Below are positions 9,201 through 18,400 of a DNA stretch of 64,000 nt, piece after piece. Numbering within the stretch: position 1 is the first letter of the stretch; each line of letters starts with the position of its first letter. The stretch spans positions 496,001 through 560,000 of the forward strand of contig JACRLZ010000004.1 of the NCBI GenBank assembly GCA_016235125.1. Direction: 5' to 3'. The position numbers were made by a program, and so were the translations under genes. The notes under the pieces were generated by a model. It was not told the DNA's origin. It made no database searches and was given only the letters and a program-made list of their open reading frames with translations. This stretch comes from Sphingobacteriales bacterium. Lineage in GTDB: Bacteria; Bacteroidota; Bacteroidia; Chitinophagales; Chitinophagaceae.

Positions 9201-9852
9201 CAATGTCCATGAAACTCACTTTTGCCGCTGTCATCTTGTAAGGGTCAACATTTACCTGTATTTCTCTTTCCGGAGCACCGACGATTTCAGCCCTTGTTAC
9301 TTCTCCCAGCGCTTCAAACTTATCCTGCATCTTGTCGGCATATTCTTTCAGCTTGATACCATCGTAATCGCCGCTCACATTTACAAACATGATGGGCATT
9401 TCGCTAAAGGCAAACTCCTGCACATCGGGTTCTTTGGTAAGGTCAGTGGGTAGTTCTGCTCTTGCCCTGTCTATTGCATCTTTTACTTTTTGCTTGGCAA
9501 GCTCTGTTTTTACATCTGTATCAAACTCCACTACTATCAAACTATAATCAGCCTGTGAGGTACTTTGTATCTTATTCACCTTGGCCCCACTGATGCCTTT
9601 TAATTGCTTTTCAATCGGTCTTGTCACTAAGTTTTCAATATCCTTGGGCGAATTACCGGCATACACAGTGGTAATGGAAATGGTGGGAACTACAATGTCG
9701 GGAAACTGTTCCTTGGGCAGTGAGTTAAACTTCATCATCCCGTACACAGTAATGAGAATAGCAATGATATAAATAGCTGTCCTGTTGTCAATCGCCCAGC
9801 TGGTTGGTTTGAATTGTTTGAATTTATCACTGATCCTGTCACCTATATTCAT
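6274..9852 (-). CDS. RND efflux pump inner-membrane permease (AcrB-like)
   Basis: A 1192-residue proton-driven pump subunit that exports drugs or other amphiphiles with its adaptor and TolC partner. TM1 is near residues 20-40. The TM4 motif GIIVDDAIVVIEN carries Asp422-Asp423, the proton-relay aspartates of this family. Two large periplasmic porter regions follow TM1 and TM7. It is longer than the usual 1030-1050 residues. An extra hydrophobic segment lies between TM6 and TM7 (FIVFIAAGVLMHLGGM onward), and another insertion precedes the last helices. It is the last gene of the tetR-tolC-adaptor-RND operon. Confidence 0.93.
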   Translation of the reverse strand: MNIGDRISDKFKQFKPTSWAIDNRTAIYIIAILITVYGMMKFNSLPKEQFPDIVVPTISITTVYAGNSPKDIENLVTRPIEKQLKGISGAKVNKIQSTSQADYSLIVVEFDTDVKTELAKQKVKDAIDRARAELPTDLTKEPDVQEFAFSEMPIMFVNVSGDYDGIKLKEYADKMQDKFEALGEVTRAEIVGAPEREIQVNVDPYKMTAAKVSFMDIENAIARENNDITGGLIEVGNMKRTLKVKGQFSGVQDLQNIVVRSSAQGASVYLRDIAQLKDTIKEKDSYARLDGKNVVTLNIVKRAGENLINCADKVKAAVEEMRKSEELPKDLRIEFTGDTSKQTKTSFNELINTIIIGFVLVLIILMFFMGVTNAFFVALSVPLSVFVAFLFLPAADAVIGTSVTLNFIVLFALLFGLGIIVDDAIVVIENTHRIYNNGKVPIIRSAKEAAGEVFIPVLAGTATTLAPFFPLLFWKGLIGKFMIYLPTILILTLAASLIVAFIFNPVFAVSFMKPEGKQYEKPKNAVFKSKWFIVFIAAGVLMHLGGMPGVANFSLLMAVLMIFNSYVLNDVIHRFQQRALPRLMNRYEKLLRWILVGKRPAWAFVSLFGIFILSLGLLMFSIQTGRTKSTFFPSGDPHFVYVYLKLPVGTDVKYTDSVTRMLEKRVAKVLEKEFPENNKEGIVESIIANVAVSANNPRDNNRSVQSNLGRIQVSFVDFEERHGKKTQPYMDQIREAVQGIPGASVEVAKEDNGPPTDPPVNIEVRGDNFENISSIATQLYNFLDTNKVNGIENLQADVDLNNPEITINVDREKAMFEGLSTGQVGMEIRTAVFGKEVSKIKQGEDEYKIQLRYNDLIRNNITDLMNMRITFMDMNTFQVKSIPLSAVSSVDYTSTTGGVKRKNVKRTIQLQSNVLDPTMVGPINKELQTKIDEFKNKVKIPADVTIKLSGQSEQEKETQAFLGTAFMIAVGLIFLILVLQFNSMSKPFIVITEIFFSVIGVLLGYALTGMTIATIMLLVGVVGLAGIVIKNGILIIEFTDELRGRGMRTREAAIQAGKIRIIPVLLTAVATILGLLPLAVGFNIDFAGLFTSLKPNIFFGGDSVVFWGPLSWTIIFGLMFSFFLTLVMVPSMYLIAERLKRPMERFYGTRFIALLGFLGPFFFIFAGIMYLVRRLQGKKVWTGRQRVQQKQV

Positions 9853-9879
9853 AAATTGCTTTTGAAATACGACTAAATA

Positions 9880-11097
9880 TTATTTGCCTGTAGTGATTGC
9901 CTGCCCGTCATAAACCGTTTGGTATCCTTCGGTGATGATCAACTCTCCTCCACCTAAACCGGTTTTGATTTCAACGATGCCATCGTAGGTTTCACCAACG
10001 GTCACTGTTTTTTTGCGGGCAATCATTTTGTCGCCGGATTTCTCCATCACATATACATATTTGCTTTTTTCATCGCTCTGCACCACGTTGACAGGAATAG
10101 TTACAGCAGATTTTATTTCATAGTCCAGTATCTTCATGGTCGCCGTTTGGTTAGGTTTTAATACGGGATCAGAAGGAAGTTTTGCTTCAGCAGTAAATGA
10201 TCTTGTAACAGGATCAATTGACACACCTACCACATTAATTATCGAAGGAAAAGCGGGCTTGCCTGATTCGGGTACCTCTACTTTCACTTTATCGCCTTTC
10301 TTCACCCTGGCAACATAGTTCTCGGGGACGTTGGTGACGATCTTCATGTTGCTGTTATTCACAATGCGAATGCCCGATTGCGGCATTGCTGCGCTCTGTG
10401 GTGAAAAAAATTCACCCACCTTCACATTCAGCTGGTCGATCACACCACCTATTTCAGCATATACATTCGACATGTTGGCCTGTTCCTGCGCCACGGATAC
10501 CTGTGCCTGTGCTGCTTTCAACTGTGCAGACAAAGCATCTACATCCGCCTTTGCATTGATCACATTCATTTCAGAACCGATATTTTGTTCCCACAAATTT
10601 TGATACCGCTGATACACTGTTTGTGCCTGTTCCAGCCTTGCTTTTAACTGGCCTGTTTGTTGCTGGGCTGCGATCACTCCCTGTCTTGCAATGGCATCAT
10701 CCAGTTTTAATATCAATTGGCCTTTGCCGACTCTTTGTCCCGCTTTTACATAAATAGCTTTTACAAGACCTCCCTGTCCTTTTGGCGCTACATAAGCCAG
10801 CCCTTCAGCATCAATTTTTCCCTGCAGTTCGATATAATGACTGAAATTCTGCAACCGGATAGTATCTATTGCTACCAGTTTTTGCGCCTGCTGAGCAGCT
10901 TTTGGGTCCGCTTTTGCAATTTCATCTTCCAGCTTGCGGATATCGGTTTCCAGTTTGCTTTTTTCCTTTTTTAATTTTTCCAGTTTTGTTTTCAGTTCTT
11001 CTGTACCATTGTTTTTGCCCTTTGCTCCTTTACCGCAGGAAGCAACAACAGCAGCAACAAAAAAAGTCAGCAGTAAAATCTTGAATATTCTTTTCAT
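9880..11097 (-). CDS. RND efflux periplasmic adaptor (membrane fusion) lipoprotein
   Basis: A 405-residue adaptor that links the RND permease to the outer-membrane channel. The N-terminus is a lipoprotein signal with Cys21 in VVASC. A coiled coil of Lys/Glu-rich heptads follows (residues about 35-70), then a lipoyl/barrel-sandwich half, a long alpha-hairpin around GQLKARLEQAQ, the second lipoyl half and a beta-barrel domain (residues about 250-370). It sits 27 bases before the permease and 18 bases after the TolC gene on the same strand, so the genes are co-transcribed. Confidence 0.93.
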   Translation of the reverse strand: MKRIFKILLLTFFVAAVVASCGKGAKGKNNGTEELKTKLEKLKKEKSKLETDIRKLEDEIAKADPKAAQQAQKLVAIDTIRLQNFSHYIELQGKIDAEGLAYVAPKGQGGLVKAIYVKAGQRVGKGQLILKLDDAIARQGVIAAQQQTGQLKARLEQAQTVYQRYQNLWEQNIGSEMNVINAKADVDALSAQLKAAQAQVSVAQEQANMSNVYAEIGGVIDQLNVKVGEFFSPQSAAMPQSGIRIVNNSNMKIVTNVPENYVARVKKGDKVKVEVPESGKPAFPSIINVVGVSIDPVTRSFTAEAKLPSDPVLKPNQTATMKILDYEIKSAVTIPVNVVQSDEKSKYVYVMEKSGDKMIARKKTVTVGETYDGIVEIKTGLGGGELIITEGYQTVYDGQAITTGK

Positions 11098-11115
11098 ATA
11101 TCTGTTTTGTCAGGT

Positions 11116-12519
11116 TTACAATTTTCCCAGTGCTTTTAAATAACTCACTTTGGCGATGATGGCGTCGTATAACGATCTGAAATAGTTTGATTGTGCCTGC
11201 TGAAGATCTGTATCGGCTTGTAAAATGGAGAAGCTGGATCCGGTTCCTATTTCATACTTTTTCTTTTCAGCATTATATACTTTTTCTGCCAGCTTCATAT
11301 TATCTTCCTGCATATCCATGTTAAGTATAGCGTTGGTTAATGTGCTTTTGGCAACATTTCTTTCCAGGTCAATTCCCTTTTTGATCATATCAATGCTGTT
11401 TTCAACTTTTTGCAGATTGAATTTTGCCTGCTGAATCTTATACCGTTTTGCATTGCCGTCAAAAATGGGAATATTGATGCTTAACCCGATTTGATTGGTG
11501 TTATACCAAAACCAGGGACTGCCTTCTCCACCGGAGCCGGCCTTTCTTTGTCCATTTTCCTGAAAGCCGTAAAATGCAGCGAGGGTTGGTATATAGGAAA
11601 GTTTGTATCGCCTGATATCATAACCCTGTAATTCTTTTGCTTTATTCAGCAGTTTTATTTCATTTCGGTTTTCATAGGCAAAGTTGTCATCGAGTATGCC
11701 CTCCTTTATCTGCCCGGACGTTAATAGGTCCTTTAGTACAAGAGTATCTGCCTGCTGCAGGCCCAATGTCATTTTCAAAGCAGCATAACCAATAGTAATT
11801 CCGTTTTTCAACTGATTGGCAGCCGTACGGGTGTTATTAAGCGTAACAGTTGTTTTATCAATATCTAATTTTTCAACAAACCCATTTTTATACATCACAT
11901 CCATATCATGCGCCAGTTTCTCCAGCCGTTTCAGGCTTTCTTCCACAAACCAGAGTTGTTTTTCTGTGATCAATACTGCATAATAGCTTTTATAAACTGC
12001 CTCCCTTACTTTATCTTCTTCCGCTTTTATCTGCAAACCGCTTGATTCAAGCAAAGCTCTTCTTGCCAGCAACCCAACAAACACCTGCGGTTCGAACAAC
12101 AGTTGCTGCACCTGAACCCCCATGTTTACATTCCATGGCTGAAAGAAAGAAAAATTCTGAACAACAAACTGGCCATCTTTTGTAATAGGCTGTCCACCGG
12201 CATCTTTCACACCTTCCCTTTTCAATACATCATAAATAGTCACTTCAGTAGCATCGGGAAACTGGATAAGCGGAAGGCTGAGATAATGATTACCCTGTAT
12301 GGTGCCGCTTACCTGGGGCAGTGCGGCAGCAGTTATTTCCCTGTTTCTTGCTTCGGCGATCTTATAATCCAGCTGCGCATTCTTAATGCTGGAAACATTT
12401 TTAAAAGCTATGTCTACTGCCTCCTTTGCACTCATTTCATACTTCTGTTGCGCTGAACCAATGCCGGAAATCAATAATGAAAAAACCAGCCCTTTCATAT
12501 TAAACCATTTTCTTTTCAT
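11116..12519 (-). CDS. TolC family outer-membrane efflux channel
   Basis: A 467-residue outer-membrane factor with a signal peptide ending in GSAQ and two repeats of long alpha-helical hairpins typical of TolC. Examples are AVDIAFKNVSSIKNAQLDYKI near the start and SILQADTDLQQAQSNYF near the end. It forms the exit duct for the RND pump. The first ATG (12519) overlaps the end of the TetR gene by 20 bases. A second ATG at 12498, just after the TetR stop codon, is an equally good start. Confidence 0.9.
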   Translation of the reverse strand: MKRKWFNMKGLVFSLLISGIGSAQQKYEMSAKEAVDIAFKNVSSIKNAQLDYKIAEARNREITAAALPQVSGTIQGNHYLSLPLIQFPDATEVTIYDVLKREGVKDAGGQPITKDGQFVVQNFSFFQPWNVNMGVQVQQLLFEPQVFVGLLARRALLESSGLQIKAEEDKVREAVYKSYYAVLITEKQLWFVEESLKRLEKLAHDMDVMYKNGFVEKLDIDKTTVTLNNTRTAANQLKNGITIGYAALKMTLGLQQADTLVLKDLLTSGQIKEGILDDNFAYENRNEIKLLNKAKELQGYDIRRYKLSYIPTLAAFYGFQENGQRKAGSGGEGSPWFWYNTNQIGLSINIPIFDGNAKRYKIQQAKFNLQKVENSIDMIKKGIDLERNVAKSTLTNAILNMDMQEDNMKLAEKVYNAEKKKYEIGTGSSFSILQADTDLQQAQSNYFRSLYDAIIAKVSYLKALGKL

Positions 12520-13135
12520 ATCCTGTTGGTTTTTTTTCCTGTTTGTATTTTAAAATCAATTTATGTCCTTTTAGTGTAGCAAGACCATAGAGGTAATGCT
12601 CAATGATCTCCTGCGTCACCTCAACCAGGTTATACTTTCTCGGGGGAAATACATTCAGGTTGAAAGCAATCATCATTGATTCCAGCCTGAATTTTGAAAG
12701 TATGTCTACATTGATCTCGGGGCGGAACAATTCTTCCCGGATACCTCTTTCCATATTTTTCCGTATCACTTCCAGCAAAAACTCATGCTTGTGTTTCAGA
12801 AACCTGTTATAGGAAGCAGGGTGAAATTTTTCCAAATCATACAACACCACGGGGTTCATATTTCTGAATTGTTCGGCTATCTGGTCCATGGTGATGAAAA
12901 TTTCTTCCACGGCATTTTTTGAAACTTTCAAACATTGCACACAATCCCGCTGGCCTCTTTTTAATTCTGCATCCACCACGGCATCCACCAGTTCATCTTT
13001 ATCTGAAAAGAACTGGTAAAGTGTTTTTTTTGAAATGGCCAGTTGAGCCGCAATGTCATCCATGGATACGGAACGGATGCCATACCGCATGAACATTTCA
13101 TCTGCCTTGGCCTGTATTCTTTCTTTTTGATCCAT
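12500..13135 (-). CDS. TetR/AcrR family transcriptional repressor of the efflux operon
   Basis: A 211-residue regulator. The N-terminal helix-turn-helix of about 50 residues has the classic pattern (MDDIAAQLAISKKTLYQFF), followed by the family boundary FSDKDELVDAV. The C-terminal ligand domain is not specific enough to name an inducer. I chose ATG 13135 because the family start aligns there. It is the first gene of the operon and overlaps tolC. A perfect palindrome on its own promoter is the likely operator, so it should repress itself and the pump until a ligand binds. Confidence 0.88.
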   Translation of the reverse strand: MDQKERIQAKADEMFMRYGIRSVSMDDIAAQLAISKKTLYQFFSDKDELVDAVVDAELKRGQRDCVQCLKVSKNAVEEIFITMDQIAEQFRNMNPVVLYDLEKFHPASYNRFLKHKHEFLLEVIRKNMERGIREELFRPEINVDILSKFRLESMMIAFNLNVFPPRKYNLVEVTQEIIEHYLYGLATLKGHKLILKYKQEKKPTGYEKKMV

Positions 13136-13152
13136 TATTATCTTTGGGGGCA

Positions 13153-13190
13153 CAAAACTATGGAAACTTTTTATGTTACCAAAGTTTCCA
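13153..13190 (-). promoter_or_regulatory. Promoter and palindromic operator of the tetR-efflux operon
   Basis: The perfect inverted repeat TGGAAACTTT - 10 bases - AAAGTTTCCA occupies 13161-13190. On the minus strand a Bacteroidetes-type promoter is visible: -33 TTTG (13180-13183), a 19-base spacer and -7 TAGTTTTG (13153-13160). The palindrome covers the -33 element and the spacer, so a bound TetR dimer would block RNA polymerase. The start codon lies 18 bases after the -7 element, giving a very short leader. Confidence 0.8.
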
Positions 13191-13277
13191 TCCGAAAATC
13201 CAGCCGTTTCTACCGGGCTAAAGCCGCTGTTCACCGATTTTTTTTCTTTTACCTTTATTCCCTAATAATCTAATTAT

Positions 13278-13880
13278 ATGAGCAGCACGGAAACACCTAA
13301 ACAAAAAGGGGCATTTAAAAAAATTGTCCGCTATTTTCTCCAGGGGCTTATTATTCTGGCTCCCATAGGACTAACCGCCTATGTTTTATACTGGCTGTTT
13401 GAAAAAGTAGATAACATATTGCGCCCTTATTTGGATATCCCGGGGCTTGGATTTGTAATCATAATAGCCTTTGTATTGCTGGTAGGCTGGATCAGTTCTA
13501 CTTTTTTGGTAGGCGGTATTTTTAATTTTTTTGACCAGTGGATCGAAAGAGCCCCGGTAATAAAATTCATCTACTCTTCCACCAAGGAATTCTTTGAAGC
13601 TTTTTCCGGCGATAAAAAGAAATTCGATAAGCCCATCTTAGCAAACGCATTTGGTGATGATGTGTGGGTAATGGGATTTTTAACCGATGAGGAGCTGGCA
13701 AAATTTGATATGGGCGCCGAAATGGTATCCATTTATATTCCGCAGGCATACCACTGGGCGGGACAGTTATATGTATTGCCCCGCAACAAGGTGAGAAAGA
13801 TTGAAAAGGTAAGTTCCGGAGATGTAATGAAATATTCAGTAACTGGTGGCGTGGTTACAGCAGAGGAAGAAAAAAAATAA
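13278..13880 (+). CDS. DUF502 family membrane protein
   Basis: A 200-residue protein of the DUF502 family, whose function is unknown. Two transmembrane helices are visible: GLIILAPIGLTAYVLYWLF (about residues 21-40) and GLGFVIIIAFVLLVGWISST (about 56-75). The cytosolic or periplasmic part that follows contains the family-typical ERAPVIKFIYSSTKEFFEAF and a C-terminal beta-domain. It is divergent from the efflux operon and followed 15 bases later by a small lipoprotein. Confidence 0.85.
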   Translation: MSSTETPKQKGAFKKIVRYFLQGLIILAPIGLTAYVLYWLFEKVDNILRPYLDIPGLGFVIIIAFVLLVGWISSTFLVGGIFNFFDQWIERAPVIKFIYSSTKEFFEAFSGDKKKFDKPILANAFGDDVWVMGFLTDEELAKFDMGAEMVSIYIPQAYHWAGQLYVLPRNKVRKIEKVSSGDVMKYSVTGGVVTAEEEKK

Positions 13881-13895
13881 GCACTTTTATCTTTT

Positions 13896-14309
13896 ATGAA
13901 ACATAAATCATTGTTGCTTCTAAGTTTTTTGGGGGGCATATTTCTTAGTTGCAGAAATAAGAAGAATTATATTCATAAAGATGAGTTGAATGGAGTTTAT
14001 AAAGTAGAAGTAGTTTTTCCATTTAACCCGGACTCAATTCCAATAATGTCACCCAAAATAAAAGACTGGACATTAAAGCTGATGGATCATAATAATTTTG
14101 AGATTTGGGGAAGTAATAAAGCTGTTGCTGGCTATTGGGCATTTACTGAAAAAGACAGCACCAACAACAGTCTGCTTTTCCAATCAGGCAGTATGCCAGA
14201 AGGAATCATATATGCCCGATTCGCTAAAGACAGCCTTTATTTTAATACCCCCGTATGGATATTTGATAGCCTTTTTAAAGGAGTATTATTTAAGCGAATC
14301 AGCAAATAG
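13896..14309 (+). CDS. Small predicted lipoprotein, unknown function
   Basis: A 137-residue protein with a lipoprotein signal (hydrophobic LLLLSFLGGIF then LSC, Cys19). The remainder resembles a small beta-barrel or lipocalin-like fold, with NGVYKVEVVF, the strand WTLKLMDHNNFEIWG and a Trp-rich middle, but the family is not certain. It ends 8 bases before the phospholipase-like gene and is probably co-transcribed with it. Confidence 0.6.
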   Translation: MKHKSLLLLSFLGGIFLSCRNKKNYIHKDELNGVYKVEVVFPFNPDSIPIMSPKIKDWTLKLMDHNNFEIWGSNKAVAGYWAFTEKDSTNNSLLFQSGSMPEGIIYARFAKDSLYFNTPVWIFDSLFKGVLFKRISK

Positions 14310-14317
14310 CAAGTAAT

Positions 14318-15283
14318 GTGAAGAAACTTTTCGTTATAACAGGATTTTGTTTGATCTCCATCAAAAGTTTTTGCTGGGGTTTCTATACGCATAAAAAAAT
14401 CAATTATTATGCTGTCTTTCTGCTGCCACCGGAAATGATGGTACTATACAAGCCGAATATTGATTTTTTGTCTGAGCATGCCGTGGATCCCGATAAAAGA
14501 AGATATGCTGTACCTGAAGAAGGGCCGAAACATTATATAGATATAGACCACTATGGAAAATATCCCTTCGATTCACTGCCGAGAAAATGGAATGATGCGG
14601 TTGCCAAATATTCAGAAGATTCATTAAATACTTATGGTATTGTACCCTGGTGGATACCAACCATGTTGTACCGGTTAACGGATGCATTCAAAGAAAAAAA
14701 CCAGGCAGAGATTTTAAGATATTCAGCAGAAATTGGTCATTACATTTCCGATGCCCATGTACCTCTTCATGCTAATAGCAATCATAATGGACAATTTACC
14801 GACCAGAAAGGCATACATGGTTTTTGGGAAAGCCGGATACCGGAGTTGCTGGCAGAAAATCAATGGGATTTCTTTATTGGCAAAGCTGATTTTATTAAAA
14901 ATCCATCGGACTTTATCTGGAAACGGGTGCTTGAAAGCGCTGCTGCTGCTGATACGGTTCTGAAATTTGAAAAAGAGCTTTCACAAAAAATGCCTCCTGA
15001 TCAAAAGTTTTCCTTTGAAGAAAGAAATGGTGTGACTATTCGCCAGTATTCATCAGCATTCAGTAAAGCCTATGATGCCTCAATGAAAGGAATGGTGGAA
15101 AGACGGATGCGCCAATCCATTTATGCTGTTGCCAGTTTTTGGTACACTGCATGGGTAAATGCAGGGCAACCCAATCTCAGCCAATTGAGCAATAAAGAAT
15201 TTTCTACAGAAGACCATAAAGAATTTGAAAGCCTGAATAATGCATGGAGGAACGGCAAGATCAAAGGCAGAGAACATGAATAA
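14318..15283 (+). CDS. Zinc-dependent phospholipase C / S1-P1 nuclease-like protein
   Basis: A 321-residue exported enzyme of the all-helical, three-zinc PLC/P1 nuclease superfamily. After signal peptide removal Trp20 (SFC-WGFYTHKKI) would be the N-terminal residue, as needed to bind zinc through its amino group. Further ligands are visible in HYIDIDH, IGHYISDAHVPLHANSNHNG and HGFWESRIPE. The substrate (phospholipid or nucleic acid) cannot be decided by eye. The start is a GTG; no ATG is available that keeps the signal peptide. Probably an operon with the preceding lipoprotein. Confidence 0.78.
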   Translation: MKKLFVITGFCLISIKSFCWGFYTHKKINYYAVFLLPPEMMVLYKPNIDFLSEHAVDPDKRRYAVPEEGPKHYIDIDHYGKYPFDSLPRKWNDAVAKYSEDSLNTYGIVPWWIPTMLYRLTDAFKEKNQAEILRYSAEIGHYISDAHVPLHANSNHNGQFTDQKGIHGFWESRIPELLAENQWDFFIGKADFIKNPSDFIWKRVLESAAAADTVLKFEKELSQKMPPDQKFSFEERNGVTIRQYSSAFSKAYDASMKGMVERRMRQSIYAVASFWYTAWVNAGQPNLSQLSNKEFSTEDHKEFESLNNAWRNGKIKGREHE

Positions 15284-15443
15284 CAAGGCTTTGGAATTAG
15301 TATCGTATTTTCTTCCGGAAATTTTACCTGTATCTCTATCCGGAAATTGATTATTTATAAACTATACTTCTGCCTTCGCCAGACATTTTTTAACTTCGGA
15401 TTTCTTTTTGAACCAGAGAATCTCTCATTTAATCGCCACTTGT

Positions 15444-18400
15444 ATGAAAAAAAACCTTTCCCTGCTGATCTCATTGATCATAGCTTCTGTTGCATCAGCG
15501 CAATTTGATATTTATGCTTTAATGGATAGAACAGATATCACTTTGCAGGATGCGGAAAGAATCGCCAATCAGCATTTTGAACAGGTGGGCACAGGTAGAG
15601 GCACAGGGTATAAACAATTCCAACGCTGGCTTTACGAAAGAAAATTTCATACGGATGAAAACGGATACTTTATTTCGCCACAAACCGAATGGAATAATTA
15701 TCTGCAAAGTACTCAGAACAGGAATGAAGCAGTTAGCTCTGCCAATTGGGTACCGCTCGGCCCAAGCGGTTGGAACCGCACTTCAAGCTGGAATCCCGGC
15801 ACAGGCAGACTGACCCATGTTGCCATACATCCTTCCAATGAACAAATAATATATGTATGCTCTCCCGGAGGCGGCATCTGGAAAACCACCAATGGCGGAA
15901 CCAACTGGATGCCATTAACAGACAATAACTCTACCTGGATGAATGTATTTGCATTGACGATTGACCCATCCAATCAAAATACTGTTTATGCAGGAATGGC
16001 AAATTCAGTTGGTATCATCAAATCAACGGATGCAGGAGCTTCCTGGGCACCAACTGGTGCAGGCCCTTCAGGCACCGTTAGAAAAATACTGATACACCCG
16101 GCTGCACCCAATACTCTTTTCGCTGCTGCAACCAACGGAATCTGGAGGTCAACAAATGCTGGTGTCAGTTGGACACAGGTTCACAGCGGCAGCAAAGAAG
16201 ACATCGAATTCAAGCCAGATGATATGAATATTATGTATGCATCGGGTAATGATGTATACCGTTCTATTAATAATGGAGTCACATGGACCCACGTTGGTGT
16301 TGCACAAGGTATTACCAACACTGGAAGAACATTGGTATCTGTTTCTGCCGCCAATCCGAATATCGTTTATGCGGTGCAGGCAAGCGGAAGCATCTTCGGA
16401 AGAATGTACCGGTCAACTGATGCAGGGCAAAATTTTGTAACTACGGTGGTAGGAAATCCGGCAAACGGCACCAATTATTTCGGATACGCCACAAACGGAA
16501 CAGGCACCACTGGCCAGGCTACTTATGATATGGGGATGGATGTTTCACCTACCAATGCTGATGATGTATATATTGCAGGTATCATTTGTTTTCGGTCAGT
16601 TAATGGTGGAACAAGTTTTACAGCCCTTACAGCATGGTCATTGCCCAACAGTATTGGCTATAACCATGCGGATGTGCATGGCTTGTATTGGGTAAACAAT
16701 ACTCTGTATTCGGTATCAGACGGAGGCATCTATAAGAGTATTGATAATGGTGACAACTGGACTGATCTTTCCACAGGGTTAGGTATCCGGCAGTTTTATC
16801 GTTTTTCCAATTCTCAAACCAATGCCAATGTAATAACCGGGGGAGCCCAGGATAATGGAAGTGTGGCAAGGCAGGCTTCGGGTACATGGGTTGATTGGCT
16901 GGGTGCAGATGGAATGGAAGGATTGGTAAGTCCGACCAATCATCTGAACCTTTGGGGAACCAGTCAGGGAGGAGCCTTATATCGTTCTACAAATGGTGGC
17001 AACAGTTACTCAGGTCTTGGTCAACCTTCGTCCGGGCAATGGGTGACACCCATATGGATTCATCCAACCAATGAAACAATTTTATATGGCGGCTGGACGG
17101 GAGTGTATAAATCAATCAACAGTGGTTCAAGCTGGACAAATATTTCGACCGGAGTAATTACATCTACTCTTGCTGATATTGCCGTAGCTCCATCAGACCC
17201 GAATTATATTTATGCTTCAACCGGATCAACATTATACGTTACAACCAATGATGGCGCCAACTGGGTAACAAGAACTGCACCGTCAACTATAAATGACATT
17301 TGTGTTGATCCACAGAATCCAGGCAAAATCTGGATCGCCTGCAACAGTACAACCAACCGTGTAATGGTTTCAACAGACGCCGGAGCCACATTTACCAATG
17401 TATCATCTGGTTTACCTTCTATTGTGGCAAGAACTGTAGTTGTAGATGACAACACTCCAAGAACAATGTATGTGGGCATGAACATTGGTGTATTTTATAA
17501 ACTGGAACCTGATGCCAACTGGACCAACTACTCTGACAATCTGCCCATGGTAGCCATCAATGAGCTCGAAATTCAAAAAGCATCCGGTGTAATCAGAGTG
17601 GCTACCTATGGAAGAAGTGTGTGGGAAAGCCCTGTTGTAAGCGCCTGCGCTGCTTCTGCTCCTGTTGCAAACTTTTCGGCAAATATTGTAAATATTTGTG
17701 TGGGGCAAAATGTTGCATTTACCAACAGCAGCACCAATTGTCAAAGCACCTATGCATGGACTTTTCCCGGTGGCACACCCGGAACATCAACGACTACCAA
17801 CCCAACAATCGCATACAATACTCCGGGAACTTATTCAGTAACATTGACTGTAACCAACCCCGGCGGCACTGATACAAAAACCATCAACAATTATATAACT
17901 GTAAATGCCAACCTTACACATACGGCAAGTATCACATCGCCTAATAATGATATATGCCAGGGGCAAACAGCAACTTTTACACTCAATGCCGCCAACCAGG
18001 GAAGTACCCCTGCAATTGAATGGTTGAAGAACGGAGTGGTCATTCCCGGTACAGCTGGGCTTACTACCGTTGTGCTTTCCGGATTAGTGAATGGTGATAT
18101 AATCACTTGCAGGGAAACAACCAGTCTCTCCTGCGCCACCCCATCTGTTATAACATCCAATGCTATTACAGTAACAGTATCGCCAAACTTAGTTCATACC
18201 GCTTCTATCAGTTCGCCCAAAACACAATTATGTACGGGTGAATCGGCCTCTTTTACACTAACTAACAGCAATCCCGGCAATGCCCCTGCTATTAATTGGT
18301 ACAGAAACGGAGTTATTATCCCCGGTTCCACAGGTTTGACATTATTAACAGTTTCTAATCCGGCAAACGGAGATGTTATCACCTGCGTTGAATCATCCAA

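Noticed and set aside
6458..9772. Many open frames on the plus strand opposite the RND permease
   Set aside because: They are shadows of the long conserved minus-strand gene and have no motifs of their own.
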